Source of the DNA: Oscillospiraceae bacterium
GTDB lineage: Bacteria; Bacillota; Clostridia; Oscillospirales; Ruminococcaceae
Assembly (NCBI GenBank): GCA_900752435.1
Contig: CAADVD010000013.1
Coordinates: 1-57,547, forward strand
DNA: 57,547 nucleotides
Reading direction: 5' to 3'
Shown: positions 51,076-57,547 of the stretch, in pieces
Position numbering within the stretch: the first letter of the stretch is position 1
Layout: each line of letters opens with the position of its first letter
Notes under the pieces: model-generated
What the model saw: the letters and a program-made list of their open reading frames with translations, nothing else
Database searches by the model: none
Told to the model about the DNA's origin: nothing
Made by a program: the position numbers and the translations under genes

Positions 51076-52173
51076 ATGAACTGGAATTACACACAGCCCG
51101 TTGACATCATTTTCGGAAGCGGAAGAATTTCAGAGTTGAAACATCTCATCAACGGGGCGAAACATCCTCTGTTGGTTTCCGATCCCTATTTTGTAGAAAA
51201 CGGTTTTGTGAATCAGATATTTTCCATCATTGGCGGAGCGGATTTATTCAGCGATATTTCTCCCAATCCCGATATAAGCGAGGTCAACAAGTGCAGTGAA
51301 CGGATTCGTGCAAAAGGTACGGACATCATCATCGCTCTAGGCGGCGGAAGCTCCCTTGATTTGGCGAAAGCCGCTTCCATCGCAGTTCCAGACATTGCGG
51401 CGTTTCACGGCACAGGCAAAGACGTTCCCAGCGAGCATATTCCGATCATCGCCGTTCCCACCACTTCCGGCACAGGCAGTGAGGTGACCTGCGTATCGGT
51501 GCTGACGGATCGCCGGACAGGGAAAAAAGCGCCGATTGTTTCCGACAGCTTTTATCCGAAAGCCGCGCTGATTGATCCAGAGCTTACGCTGTCCGTGCCG
51601 CCCCATGTAACGGCTTCGACGGGGATTGACGTGCTGTGTCACGCTGTCGAGGGCTATTGGAGCAAAGGGCATCAGTCGATCTGCGACGCGCTGGCGGTTC
51701 ATGCGATTAAGACGGTATTTGCCTATCTTCCCACAGCGTACCGCGAGCCAGAAAATCGATTCGCACGCGAAAAGCTTGCCGAGGCTTCGGTGATGGCCGG
51801 GCTGGCGTTCACATTACCGAAAACCACCTCCTCCCATGCCTGTTCGTTTCCCCTGACGAGTATTTATCGGATTCCCCATGGCGAGGCATGCGGACTTACC
51901 CTTGATTTTTTTGCCCGGGTGAACGCCGCAGATTCGAGAACCGTGGAGCTTGCGGCGCTTTTGGGGTATTCGGGTGTGGATGCATTTGCGGATGCAATCG
52001 ATGAGTTGAAAAAGGCCATCGGACTGCGAACGGGTCTGTCGGATTTGCATTTAACTGACGAGCAGACGGTGGAGCTTGTACAGCTCAGCCATCACCCCAA
52101 TCTGGACAACAATCCTGTGAAAATCACGGATGAAATATTGTTTGATTTGTATGAAAAGCTAAAAAATCAATGA
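51076..52173 (+). CDS. sarD: iron-type alcohol dehydrogenase, probable sulfoacetaldehyde reductase
   Basis: 365-residue Fe-dependent dehydrogenase predicted to reduce sulfoacetaldehyde to isethionate with NADH. NAD site ALGGGSSLDLAKA; metal ligands Asp185, His189 (GIDVLCHAVE), His254 and His268 (HACSFPLTSIYRIPHGEACG). The second conserved histidine of common FucO-like members (HPLG) is Phe258 here (FPLT), a pattern I associate with reductases of phosphonate or sulfonate aldehydes. Position between islAB and the taurine aminotransferase gives the substrate; without it only a generic call would be possible. Overlaps no gene; the aminotransferase follows at 20 bases. Confidence 0.83.
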   Translation: MNWNYTQPVDIIFGSGRISELKHLINGAKHPLLVSDPYFVENGFVNQIFSIIGGADLFSDISPNPDISEVNKCSERIRAKGTDIIIALGGGSSLDLAKAASIAVPDIAAFHGTGKDVPSEHIPIIAVPTTSGTGSEVTCVSVLTDRRTGKKAPIVSDSFYPKAALIDPELTLSVPPHVTASTGIDVLCHAVEGYWSKGHQSICDALAVHAIKTVFAYLPTAYREPENRFAREKLAEASVMAGLAFTLPKTTSSHACSFPLTSIYRIPHGEACGLTLDFFARVNAADSRTVELAALLGYSGVDAFADAIDELKKAIGLRTGLSDLHLTDEQTVELVQLSHHPNLDNNPVKITDEILFDLYEKLKNQ

Positions 52174-52193
52174 TGGAAAGGACACAATTTATT

Positions 52194-53528
52194 ATGTCAG
52201 AGTTGACAAGAGAACAAATTCTAGAATACGACCAAAAGTACAACCAGCACCCGTGGCTGACCGGAACGGTGAATCCCATACCGGTTGAGCGTGCCGACGG
52301 TATTTATTTCTGGGACTACAACGGCAAGCGTTATTATGACATGTCTTCACAGCTTGCCAATGTCAATCTCGGCTACGGCAACAAGGACATTATTGCGGCG
52401 GTGCAGAAGCAGGTTGAAATTCTGCCATATATCGCCCCTGCTCATGCCTCCGGCCCCCGCTCCGAGCTTGCCAAAATGCTGATTGATTTGGCGCCCGACA
52501 ATATGGGCAAGGTGTTTTTTAGCTGCGGAGGTTCCGATGCCAATGAAGCAGCCATCTATGCGGCAAGAACCTATACAGGCCGCAGCAAGGTTCTTTCGCG
52601 TTACAGAAGCTACCATGGTTCGACTCTGGGCGCAGGCAATCTTTCGGGCGACCCAAGGCGATTTGCGCTTGAAAGACCGGCGGCGAACGGCTTCTTAAAA
52701 TTCTACGACCCATACGTTTACCGTGCAAAGCAGGTGTTCAAGGACGATGCAGAGGCTTCCCAATACTACCTGGATCAGCTGGAGGAGCAGATTCAGTACG
52801 AGGGTGCGAATCAGATTGCGGCAATTGAGGTCGAGTCCATTACCGGCGCAAACGGCGTCATCATTCCGCCCGACGGTTATTTGCAGGGACTGCGTGCACT
52901 CTGTGACAAGTATGGCATTCTGCTGATCTGTGACGAGGTTATGGCTGGCTTTGGCAGAACCGGAACCATGTTTGGCTTTGAACACTGGGGGATCAAGCCG
53001 GACATCATCTCCTTTGCAAAGGGCGTGACCTGTGGCTATGTACAATTGGGCGGAATTATCATCAGCAAAGAAATCGCCCAGTATTTCGAGGATAAAACTT
53101 TCCTTTACGGCCTTACTTACAGCGGACACTCCCTAGCCTGTGCGGCAGGAGTTGCCAGTGTGAATTATTATTCGGAACATAAAATTCTCGATCATGTCAA
53201 CGAGGTCGGGAAGGTATTTGGCGAACTGCTTGAGGACATTAAATCCAAGCACAAATGCGTGGGAGATGTGCGCTATATCGGCCTTTTTGGAGCAGTGGAA
53301 CTGATGAAGGACAGAGAAAAGAAAATTCCGCTTGTGCCGTACGGTTATGACGAGAACAAGACCATGTCCAGAATTCACGGACTGCTGAAAGAGCGCGGTT
53401 TCTCGGCGTTCGGACGCGAAAATAACATCAACATCACCCCGCCGCTGATCATCACCGAGGAGGAACTAAGAGCGGCATTCAAAATCTTGGATGAAGTCCT
53501 GTCCATTGTGGACAATGAGTTTATCTAA
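52194..53528 (+). CDS. tpa: class III aminotransferase, probable taurine aminotransferase
   Basis: 444-residue PLP enzyme that removes the amino group of taurine to give sulfoacetaldehyde. DEVMAGFGRTGTMFGFEHWG and the PLP lysine Lys276 in ISFAKGVTCGYVQLGG are class III signatures. Start at 52194 follows GGAAAGGA; the upstream in-frame ATG at 52170 overlaps sarD and has no ribosome site. The acceptor may be pyruvate (Tpa, as in Bilophila) or 2-oxoglutarate (Toa, as reported for fermenting bacteria). Sequence alone does not tell me which; the symbol tpa is therefore provisional. Last gene of the operon, with a strong terminator. Confidence 0.85.
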   Translation: MSELTREQILEYDQKYNQHPWLTGTVNPIPVERADGIYFWDYNGKRYYDMSSQLANVNLGYGNKDIIAAVQKQVEILPYIAPAHASGPRSELAKMLIDLAPDNMGKVFFSCGGSDANEAAIYAARTYTGRSKVLSRYRSYHGSTLGAGNLSGDPRRFALERPAANGFLKFYDPYVYRAKQVFKDDAEASQYYLDQLEEQIQYEGANQIAAIEVESITGANGVIIPPDGYLQGLRALCDKYGILLICDEVMAGFGRTGTMFGFEHWGIKPDIISFAKGVTCGYVQLGGIIISKEIAQYFEDKTFLYGLTYSGHSLACAAGVASVNYYSEHKILDHVNEVGKVFGELLEDIKSKHKCVGDVRYIGLFGAVELMKDREKKIPLVPYGYDENKTMSRIHGLLKERGFSAFGRENNINITPPLIITEEELRAAFKILDEVLSIVDNEFI

Positions 53529-53542
53529 TTGCTTCTATACTG

Positions 53543-53576
53543 CGCTGTCGTGTTGCCGGACACGACAGCGTTTTTT
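53543..53576 (+). terminator. terminator of the islA-tpa operon
   Basis: Perfect 11-bp stem CGCTGTCGTGT / ACACGACAGCG with a 6-base loop and TTTTTT. Confidence 0.93.
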
Positions 53577-53626
53577 GGTTTGCTTTTGCAAAAACCTATC
53601 TATGAAAATAATTTAAAAATATTCCC

Positions 53627-53666
53627 TATTAAACCTATTGATATTATATGATATAACTGGTAAAAT
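53627..53666 (+). promoter_or_regulatory. promoter and putative operator of tauCAB
   Basis: TTGATA (53638-53643), 17-base spacer, TAAAAT (53661-53666). TATTAAACCTATTGA (53627-53641) is identical to the sequence over the metY operon -35 and stands at the same distance from the -10. A partial copy, AAACCTATCTATG, lies at 53592-53604. Confidence 0.72.
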
Positions 53667-53691
53667 ATTAGCATTAAAGGAGGAAAGGAAT

Positions 53692-53718
53692 ATGGTTATT
53701 TTATCGAGGCGATGTTGA
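53692..53718 (+). CDS. eight-codon leader peptide upstream of tauCAB
   Basis: Reading MVILSRRC and stop. AAAGGAGG (53676-53683) stands eight bases before the ATG, a better ribosome site than that of tauC itself. The last sense codon is Cys (TGT), preceded by two Arg codons (AGG, CGA). The segment 53708-53715 (GGCGATGT, covering Arg-Arg-Cys) pairs with ATATCGCC (53725-53732), so a ribosome slow at the end of the ORF would open this hairpin. A second possible stem, CGATT / AATCG (53732-53736, 53752-53756), would enclose the tauC ribosome site. This looks like a cysteine-sensing leader peptide; the function is inferred. Confidence 0.6.
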   Translation: MVILSRRC

Positions 53719-53759
53719 GCCTGTATATCGCCGATTGAGCTGAAAGGATTTAATCGAAC

Positions 53760-54533
53760 ATGAAAAGACTTAGCACAGAAAGAATTCTGACAATTACCAC
53801 AGCAATTGCGGTCTTGGCGGCTTGGTATTTGATAACAGCCACAGGTGCATTTTCCGAAACGATCATTCCCTCACCGAAAAGCGTGTGGGACAGCTTTGTG
53901 AACGTGCTTCAAAACGGATACAAGGGTCATAGCCTGCTGGAGCATCTGGGAACAAGCATGCAGAGGCTTATGATCGCCTATCTTTTGGTTGTGGTTACGG
54001 CTGTTCCGCTCGGACTGCTCAGCGGCTACAACTCCAAAATACGCGCCATTTTAGAACCTATCGTTGAGTTTTATCGTCCTCTGCCGCCGCTTGCGTATTA
54101 CACCATTCTTGTGCTGTGGATGGGCATTGATGAAAGCTCCAAGCTTGCACTGCTGTATCTTGCAGGATTTGCACCGGTGTACATTGCCTGTGTTTCAGGG
54201 GTTGTACGAATCAAGGAAGATTACATAAACGGAGCAAAGACGCTGGGGGCAGGCAAGCGGCAGATCTTTTTTTATGTCATTTTTCCCGCCGCTTTGACGG
54301 ATGTTTTTACAGGGCTTAGAACTGCGCTTGGAGTTGAATACACCACGCTGGTAGCTGCGGAAATGGTTGCGGCCACAGCAGGAATGGGCTGGCTGGTGCT
54401 TGACGCAAGCAACTATCTGCGCAGCGATACGGTGTTCATGGGTGTAATCATTATGGGCATTACCGGCATTCTGCTTGACCGAATCATTCGTCTGATTGAA
54501 AAAAAGGTCATACATTGGAAAGGCAGAAGTTAA
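53760..54533 (+). CDS. tauC: taurine ABC transporter permease
   Basis: 257-residue inner-membrane permease with about six transmembrane helices. The segment EFYRPLPPLAYYTILVLWMG and the EAA loop YINGAKTLGAGKRQIFFYVI are typical of TauC/SsuC. The ribosome site GAAAGGA is 11 bases from the ATG and may be hidden in a hairpin (see the leader ORF). First structural gene of the transport unit. In E. coli the order is tauABC, here C-A-B. Confidence 0.9.
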   Translation: MKRLSTERILTITTAIAVLAAWYLITATGAFSETIIPSPKSVWDSFVNVLQNGYKGHSLLEHLGTSMQRLMIAYLLVVVTAVPLGLLSGYNSKIRAILEPIVEFYRPLPPLAYYTILVLWMGIDESSKLALLYLAGFAPVYIACVSGVVRIKEDYINGAKTLGAGKRQIFFYVIFPAALTDVFTGLRTALGVEYTTLVAAEMVAATAGMGWLVLDASNYLRSDTVFMGVIIMGITGILLDRIIRLIEKKVIHWKGRS

Positions 54534-54567
54534 GGGGATTTTATATCATAGTTGGAGGTAATTTATT

Positions 54568-55584
54568 ATGAGGATTAAGAGAATCATCGCATTGACCATA
54601 TCGGCAGGACTTGTGTTCAGCACGCTTGCGCTGACATCCTGCGGCAAAAAAGACGATGGAAATTCAGGAGATGAAAAAGCTACTGTTGTAAACATCGGCA
54701 CCATGAATCTGGTAAACGGCGACTTAATTGCGCAGTACGAAAAGCTGTACGAAGAAGAGCTGGGCGTTGATGTGAACATTGTAAACTTCGACTCCGGAAA
54801 GGACGTAAACACCGCGCTTGCTTCGGGAAGTATTGATATTTCCGAGCTGGGTTCGTCTCCGTCTGCCCTCGGTATTTCCAATAACGTGGACTACGAGGTG
54901 TTCTGGATTGGCGACATCATCGGTTCGGCAGAATCGCTGGTTGCGAAAAATGATTCGGGTGTGGAAAGCCTTGCAGACTTAAAGGGAAAGAAAATTGGCA
55001 CTCCGTTTGCTTCTACGGCGCATTACAGCCTGCTGAACGCACTGAAGCTGGAGGGAATCAGCCAAAGCGACGTCACCTTGCTTGATTTACAGCCCGACGA
55101 CATCTATGCGGCATGGCAGAGAGGCGATATCGACGCGGCCTATGTGTGGTATCCGGTGCTGAGCAATCTGCTGGCGGACGGCAAAGTGATTACGCATTCT
55201 GAAGAGCTTGCGGCCAAAGGTGTCATTACGGCTGACTTGAACGTTGTTAGAACGGAATTTGCCAAGAACAATCCGGATATTGTTACAAATTACGTTAAGG
55301 TGCAGATCAAGGCGAACGACGTTCTGCTGAACGACAGCGAAAAAGCGGCGGACGAAATTTCTAAACTGCTTGAAATCAGCAAGGAAGATGCGGCGGATCA
55401 AATTACACAGTTTAAATATCTGACGGCCGATGAGCAGATTGACTATTTGAACAACCAGATTCCGGATACGCTCAAGAGCACGGCGGATTTCCTTGTGGAA
55501 CAGGACAGCATCAAGTCCGCTCCAGATGCCGATACGTTCAAGAACAAAGTGACAACAGAATTTATTGAAGCGGTTATAAAATAA
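54568..55584 (+). CDS. tauA: taurine-binding lipoprotein
   Basis: 338-residue solute-binding protein anchored by a lipid: signal peptide with lipobox LALTSC and the acylated Cys25. The mature part shows GSSPSALGISNNVDYEVFWIGD, IGTPFASTAHYSLLNALKL and DIDAAYVWYPVLSNLL, which match TauA more closely than SsuA or nitrate-binding proteins in the order I remember. An alternative ligand would be another small sulfonate such as isethionate. The neighbouring aminotransferase favours taurine. Confidence 0.9.
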   Translation: MRIKRIIALTISAGLVFSTLALTSCGKKDDGNSGDEKATVVNIGTMNLVNGDLIAQYEKLYEEELGVDVNIVNFDSGKDVNTALASGSIDISELGSSPSALGISNNVDYEVFWIGDIIGSAESLVAKNDSGVESLADLKGKKIGTPFASTAHYSLLNALKLEGISQSDVTLLDLQPDDIYAAWQRGDIDAAYVWYPVLSNLLADGKVITHSEELAAKGVITADLNVVRTEFAKNNPDIVTNYVKVQIKANDVLLNDSEKAADEISKLLEISKEDAADQITQFKYLTADEQIDYLNNQIPDTLKSTADFLVEQDSIKSAPDADTFKNKVTTEFIEAVIK

Positions 55585-55603
55585 ATGAGTGATGGTGATA
55601 CCG

Positions 55604-56470
55604 ATGTCTGATACATGGAAAGAAAAACTGTATGAGCCGTCCGACGAGTTGATAGCGGTGCAAAACGTAAACTATCAAGGCGCAGAGTCGTGCGCCGAGG
55701 GAGAAGAGCTCATCTCCATTGAGGCCGTAGACCTTGACTATTCGGGAAAAACCGGCAGCATCAAAGCGTTGGAAAACATCAATTTCAATATTTTTCCCGG
55801 CGAGTTTATCTGTGTGCTCGGCCCATCGGGCTGTGGGAAAAGCACCCTGCTGAAAATTCTTGCAGGATTCATTCAGCCGACGGCAGGCTCTGTGAAGCTT
55901 GACGGACAGGAAATCAAGGGAACGGACTGGCACAGAGGCGTGGTATTTCAGAATCCGCCGCTTTACGAATGGTTTTCGGTGCGCGACAATGTAGCGTTTG
56001 GTCCGAAAATGCGCGGAGTACCCAAGGCGGAATACCGCAAGCTGACGGATGAATATCTGGCCAAGGTTGGTCTTAGCGATTTTGCCGACAAAAAAATCTA
56101 CGAGCTTTCGGGCGGTATGAAACAGCGCGTTTCGATTGCGCGTTCGCTCATCAACAACCCCGAAATCCTGCTGATGGATGAACCGTTCGGCGCGCTGGAC
56201 GCTTTGACGAGAGAAAACGTGCAGGATTTAACCCGAAAAATTTGGTGGGATACGGGAAAAACCATTTTCTTCATTACACACGATGTCGAGGAAGCTTTGC
56301 TGCTTGGTTCCAGAATCATTGTACTGAGCAAGCACCCCGGCCGAGTAATTGAGGATCTACCGGTTCGTTTCTCACGTCAAATTATAGAAGACGGAGATAC
56401 CGATATCAAGTTTACACAGGAATTTTATAAATACAGAGAAAAATTATTGCGTTTGATTAATTCACAGTAA
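55604..56470 (+). CDS. tauB: taurine ABC transporter ATP-binding protein
   Basis: 288-residue ATPase. Walker A LGPSGCGKST at 72-81, signature ELSGGMKQRVSIARS near 167-181, Walker B ILLMDEPFGALD near 188-199, switch His in FFITHDVEEAL. An N-terminal extension of about 38 residues precedes the usual start of the family. I start at 55604: GGTGAT, which matches the anti-Shine-Dalgarno end, is placed so that the spacing is normal. GTG at 55589 and ATG at 55592 are in-frame alternatives. Confidence 0.9.
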   Translation: MSDTWKEKLYEPSDELIAVQNVNYQGAESCAEGEELISIEAVDLDYSGKTGSIKALENINFNIFPGEFICVLGPSGCGKSTLLKILAGFIQPTAGSVKLDGQEIKGTDWHRGVVFQNPPLYEWFSVRDNVAFGPKMRGVPKAEYRKLTDEYLAKVGLSDFADKKIYELSGGMKQRVSIARSLINNPEILLMDEPFGALDALTRENVQDLTRKIWWDTGKTIFFITHDVEEALLLGSRIIVLSKHPGRVIEDLPVRFSRQIIEDGDTDIKFTQEFYKYREKLLRLINSQ

Positions 56471-56485
56471 TGAAAGGAAAAAGTT

Positions 56486-57547
56486 ATGTTTGAATTTAAT
56501 ACTACGACAGCACCGTTTTTGATTACGGGATTTATGTCGGTGTTGCTTTTAGTCGGAGTCCTCCTTCGGAGATACGTACCGTTTTTTAGAAAATCCCTGC
56601 TGCCCGCGAGCATTATTGCAGGAATAATCGGCTTTATTCTCATCAATGCAGGTGTGATTCCCATTTCGCAAAGCGTATTTGAAACCGTGTCGTTTCATTT
56701 ACTGAACCTAAGCTTTATGTCAATTACGCTTGCTACAACCAAGAAAGTGGTAACGAACGAAGCCGAACCCAAGAACGAAAAGAATGTGCGAGGCGGCTTG
56801 TGGCTGGCGCTCATGTGGGGTGCATTAATTTCCGTACAGATTGTAGTGGGAGGGTTGATTTCGCTTGTGTTCTGGAAAACAGGCTGGAACGGATTTGACC
56901 CCCTTTACGGAATGCTTTCCGCTCACGGTTTTGCGCAGGGACCGGTACAGGCACTCTCCATGGCTAAGACATGGATCAGCTCAGTGCATGGTGAATCGCT
57001 TCAGGATGCGGCACAGATTGGCTTGTTCTTTGCGATGATTGGATATCTTTCTGCTATGCTGATTGGCGTTCCAATCTGCAATCGCTTCTTCAAGAAAAAT
57101 CTTGCCGCTCTGCCCAAATCCGATTCGGACATCGAGCTGGAAAACGGTTTGTATCAACGTGAAACGGAAGTGCCTCTGGGCAATCAGACCACACATAGAG
57201 CGAGCATTGATACGCTGACCTTCCAGTGGGCGCTGATGCTGGGCATCTATTTCGTAACCTACATTTTGGTTTCCATTCTGGATCCGAACCATACAACGAT
57301 GCTTTATTCCATGATGTTTGTGTGGGCAATTCTCATCGCCAATCTTGTGGTGTTTATTCTCAGAAAGCTGAAAGCCGATCATCTGGTTGATACGGGAGTA
57401 CAGCACTCCATCACGAACTTCTGCACCGATGCGGCGCTTGTTGCCTGCATGATGAGTGTAACCATTGGCGTAGTAGTTAAGTATCTGGTTCCTTTGATTG
57501 TTGTTTCCGTTGCTGTCGTGGCGGTGACGATAGGGCTCACATGGGTA
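56486..57547 (+). CDS. GltS-family sodium/glutamate symporter-like transporter, 3' truncated
   Basis: The frame is open to the window end (354 codons) and begins MFEFNTTTAPFLITGFMSVL after GAAAGGA. At least eight hydrophobic segments are seen. LLPASIIAGIIGFILIN and YGMLSAHGFAQGPVQAL resemble the N-terminal half and the re-entrant glycine-rich loop of ESS/GltS symporters. It lies 15 bases after tauB and so is probably part of the taurine transport unit. That would fit either glutamate, if the aminotransferase uses 2-oxoglutarate, or a sulfonate, isethionate or other anion. The cytoplasmic segment between the two halves is longer than in E. coli GltS. Truncation is by the window, not a mutation. 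Confidence 0.75.
   Translation, partial: MFEFNTTTAPFLITGFMSVLLLVGVLLRRYVPFFRKSLLPASIIAGIIGFILINAGVIPISQSVFETVSFHLLNLSFMSITLATTKKVVTNEAEPKNEKNVRGGLWLALMWGALISVQIVVGGLISLVFWKTGWNGFDPLYGMLSAHGFAQGPVQALSMAKTWISSVHGESLQDAAQIGLFFAMIGYLSAMLIGVPICNRFFKKNLAALPKSDSDIELENGLYQRETEVPLGNQTTHRASIDTLTFQWALMLGIYFVTYILVSILDPNHTTMLYSMMFVWAILIANLVVFILRKLKADHLVDTGVQHSITNFCTDAALVACMMSVTIGVVVKYLVPLIVVSVAVVAVTIGLTWV

Noticed and set aside
1..57547. CRISPR arrays, insertion sequences, prophage, attachment sites
   Set aside because: I saw no regularly spaced direct repeats, transposase, integrase or phage structural genes on either strand.

Overview
The window reads as a chromosomal segment of an anaerobic, spore-forming Firmicute of the class Clostridia. 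An Oscillospiraceae/Ruminococcaceae-type gut organism is my inference. The support is: spoVT behind a sigma-G-like promoter, CotH and SpoIID family proteins, a dockerin domain, a class B sortase, a Bacillus-type ThiI without rhodanese domain, RNase Y, the rimP-nusA-rnpM-ylxQ-infB-rbfA-nrnA-truB-ribF order, and consensus sigma-A promoters with strong Shine-Dalgarno sites. I see no phage, IS element or CRISPR array.

Layout. 1-7350 (+): a truncated CotH-like surface protein, cysteine desulfurase plus thiI (tRNA 4-thiouridine), cinA, a sortase and a SpoIID-dockerin protein. 7350-18000: a membrane-anchored XRE regulator (+), then on the minus strand a Na+-coupled NSS transporter, citrate synthase, two lipoteichoic-acid-synthase-like paralogues and RNase Y. 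18440-22370 (+): rpmG-secE-nusG-rplK-rplA and rplJ-rplL with several structured leaders; rpoB does not follow. 22465-25580 (+): cytoplasmic alpha-amylase, a small unknown gene, a PHP-domain protein. 25644-31671 (-): a two-component system and an ABC export module with 11-bp direct repeats between them. 31769-41140 (+): spoVT, the nusA-infB operon through ribF, and tRNA-Leu(UAG).

41257-57547 (+) is the distinctive part and looks like one sulfur programme in three transcription units. Unit 1: metY, a minimal sirohaem sulfite reductase, a TusA-like protein, thioredoxin, hcyS, hcyF, hcyD, thioredoxin reductase. This is the protein-thiocarboxylate route to homocysteine known from Wolinella. Unit 2: isethionate sulfite-lyase (islA), its activase (islB), an AraC regulator with a degenerate receiver, sulfoacetaldehyde reductase, taurine aminotransferase. 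Unit 3: tauCAB behind a tiny Cys-ending leader ORF, then a GltS-family transporter cut by the window end.

Together the genes describe taurine import, transamination to sulfoacetaldehyde, reduction to isethionate, radical C-S cleavage to acetaldehyde and sulfite, reduction of sulfite to sulfide, loading of sulfide on HcyS as thiocarboxylate, and transfer by MetY to O-acetylhomoserine. Units 1 and 3 share a 15-base identical sequence in the same register over their -35 boxes, which suggests common control. The components are known separately; their joining into a taurine-to-homocysteine route, the shared operator and the leader peptide are what I consider most worth checking.
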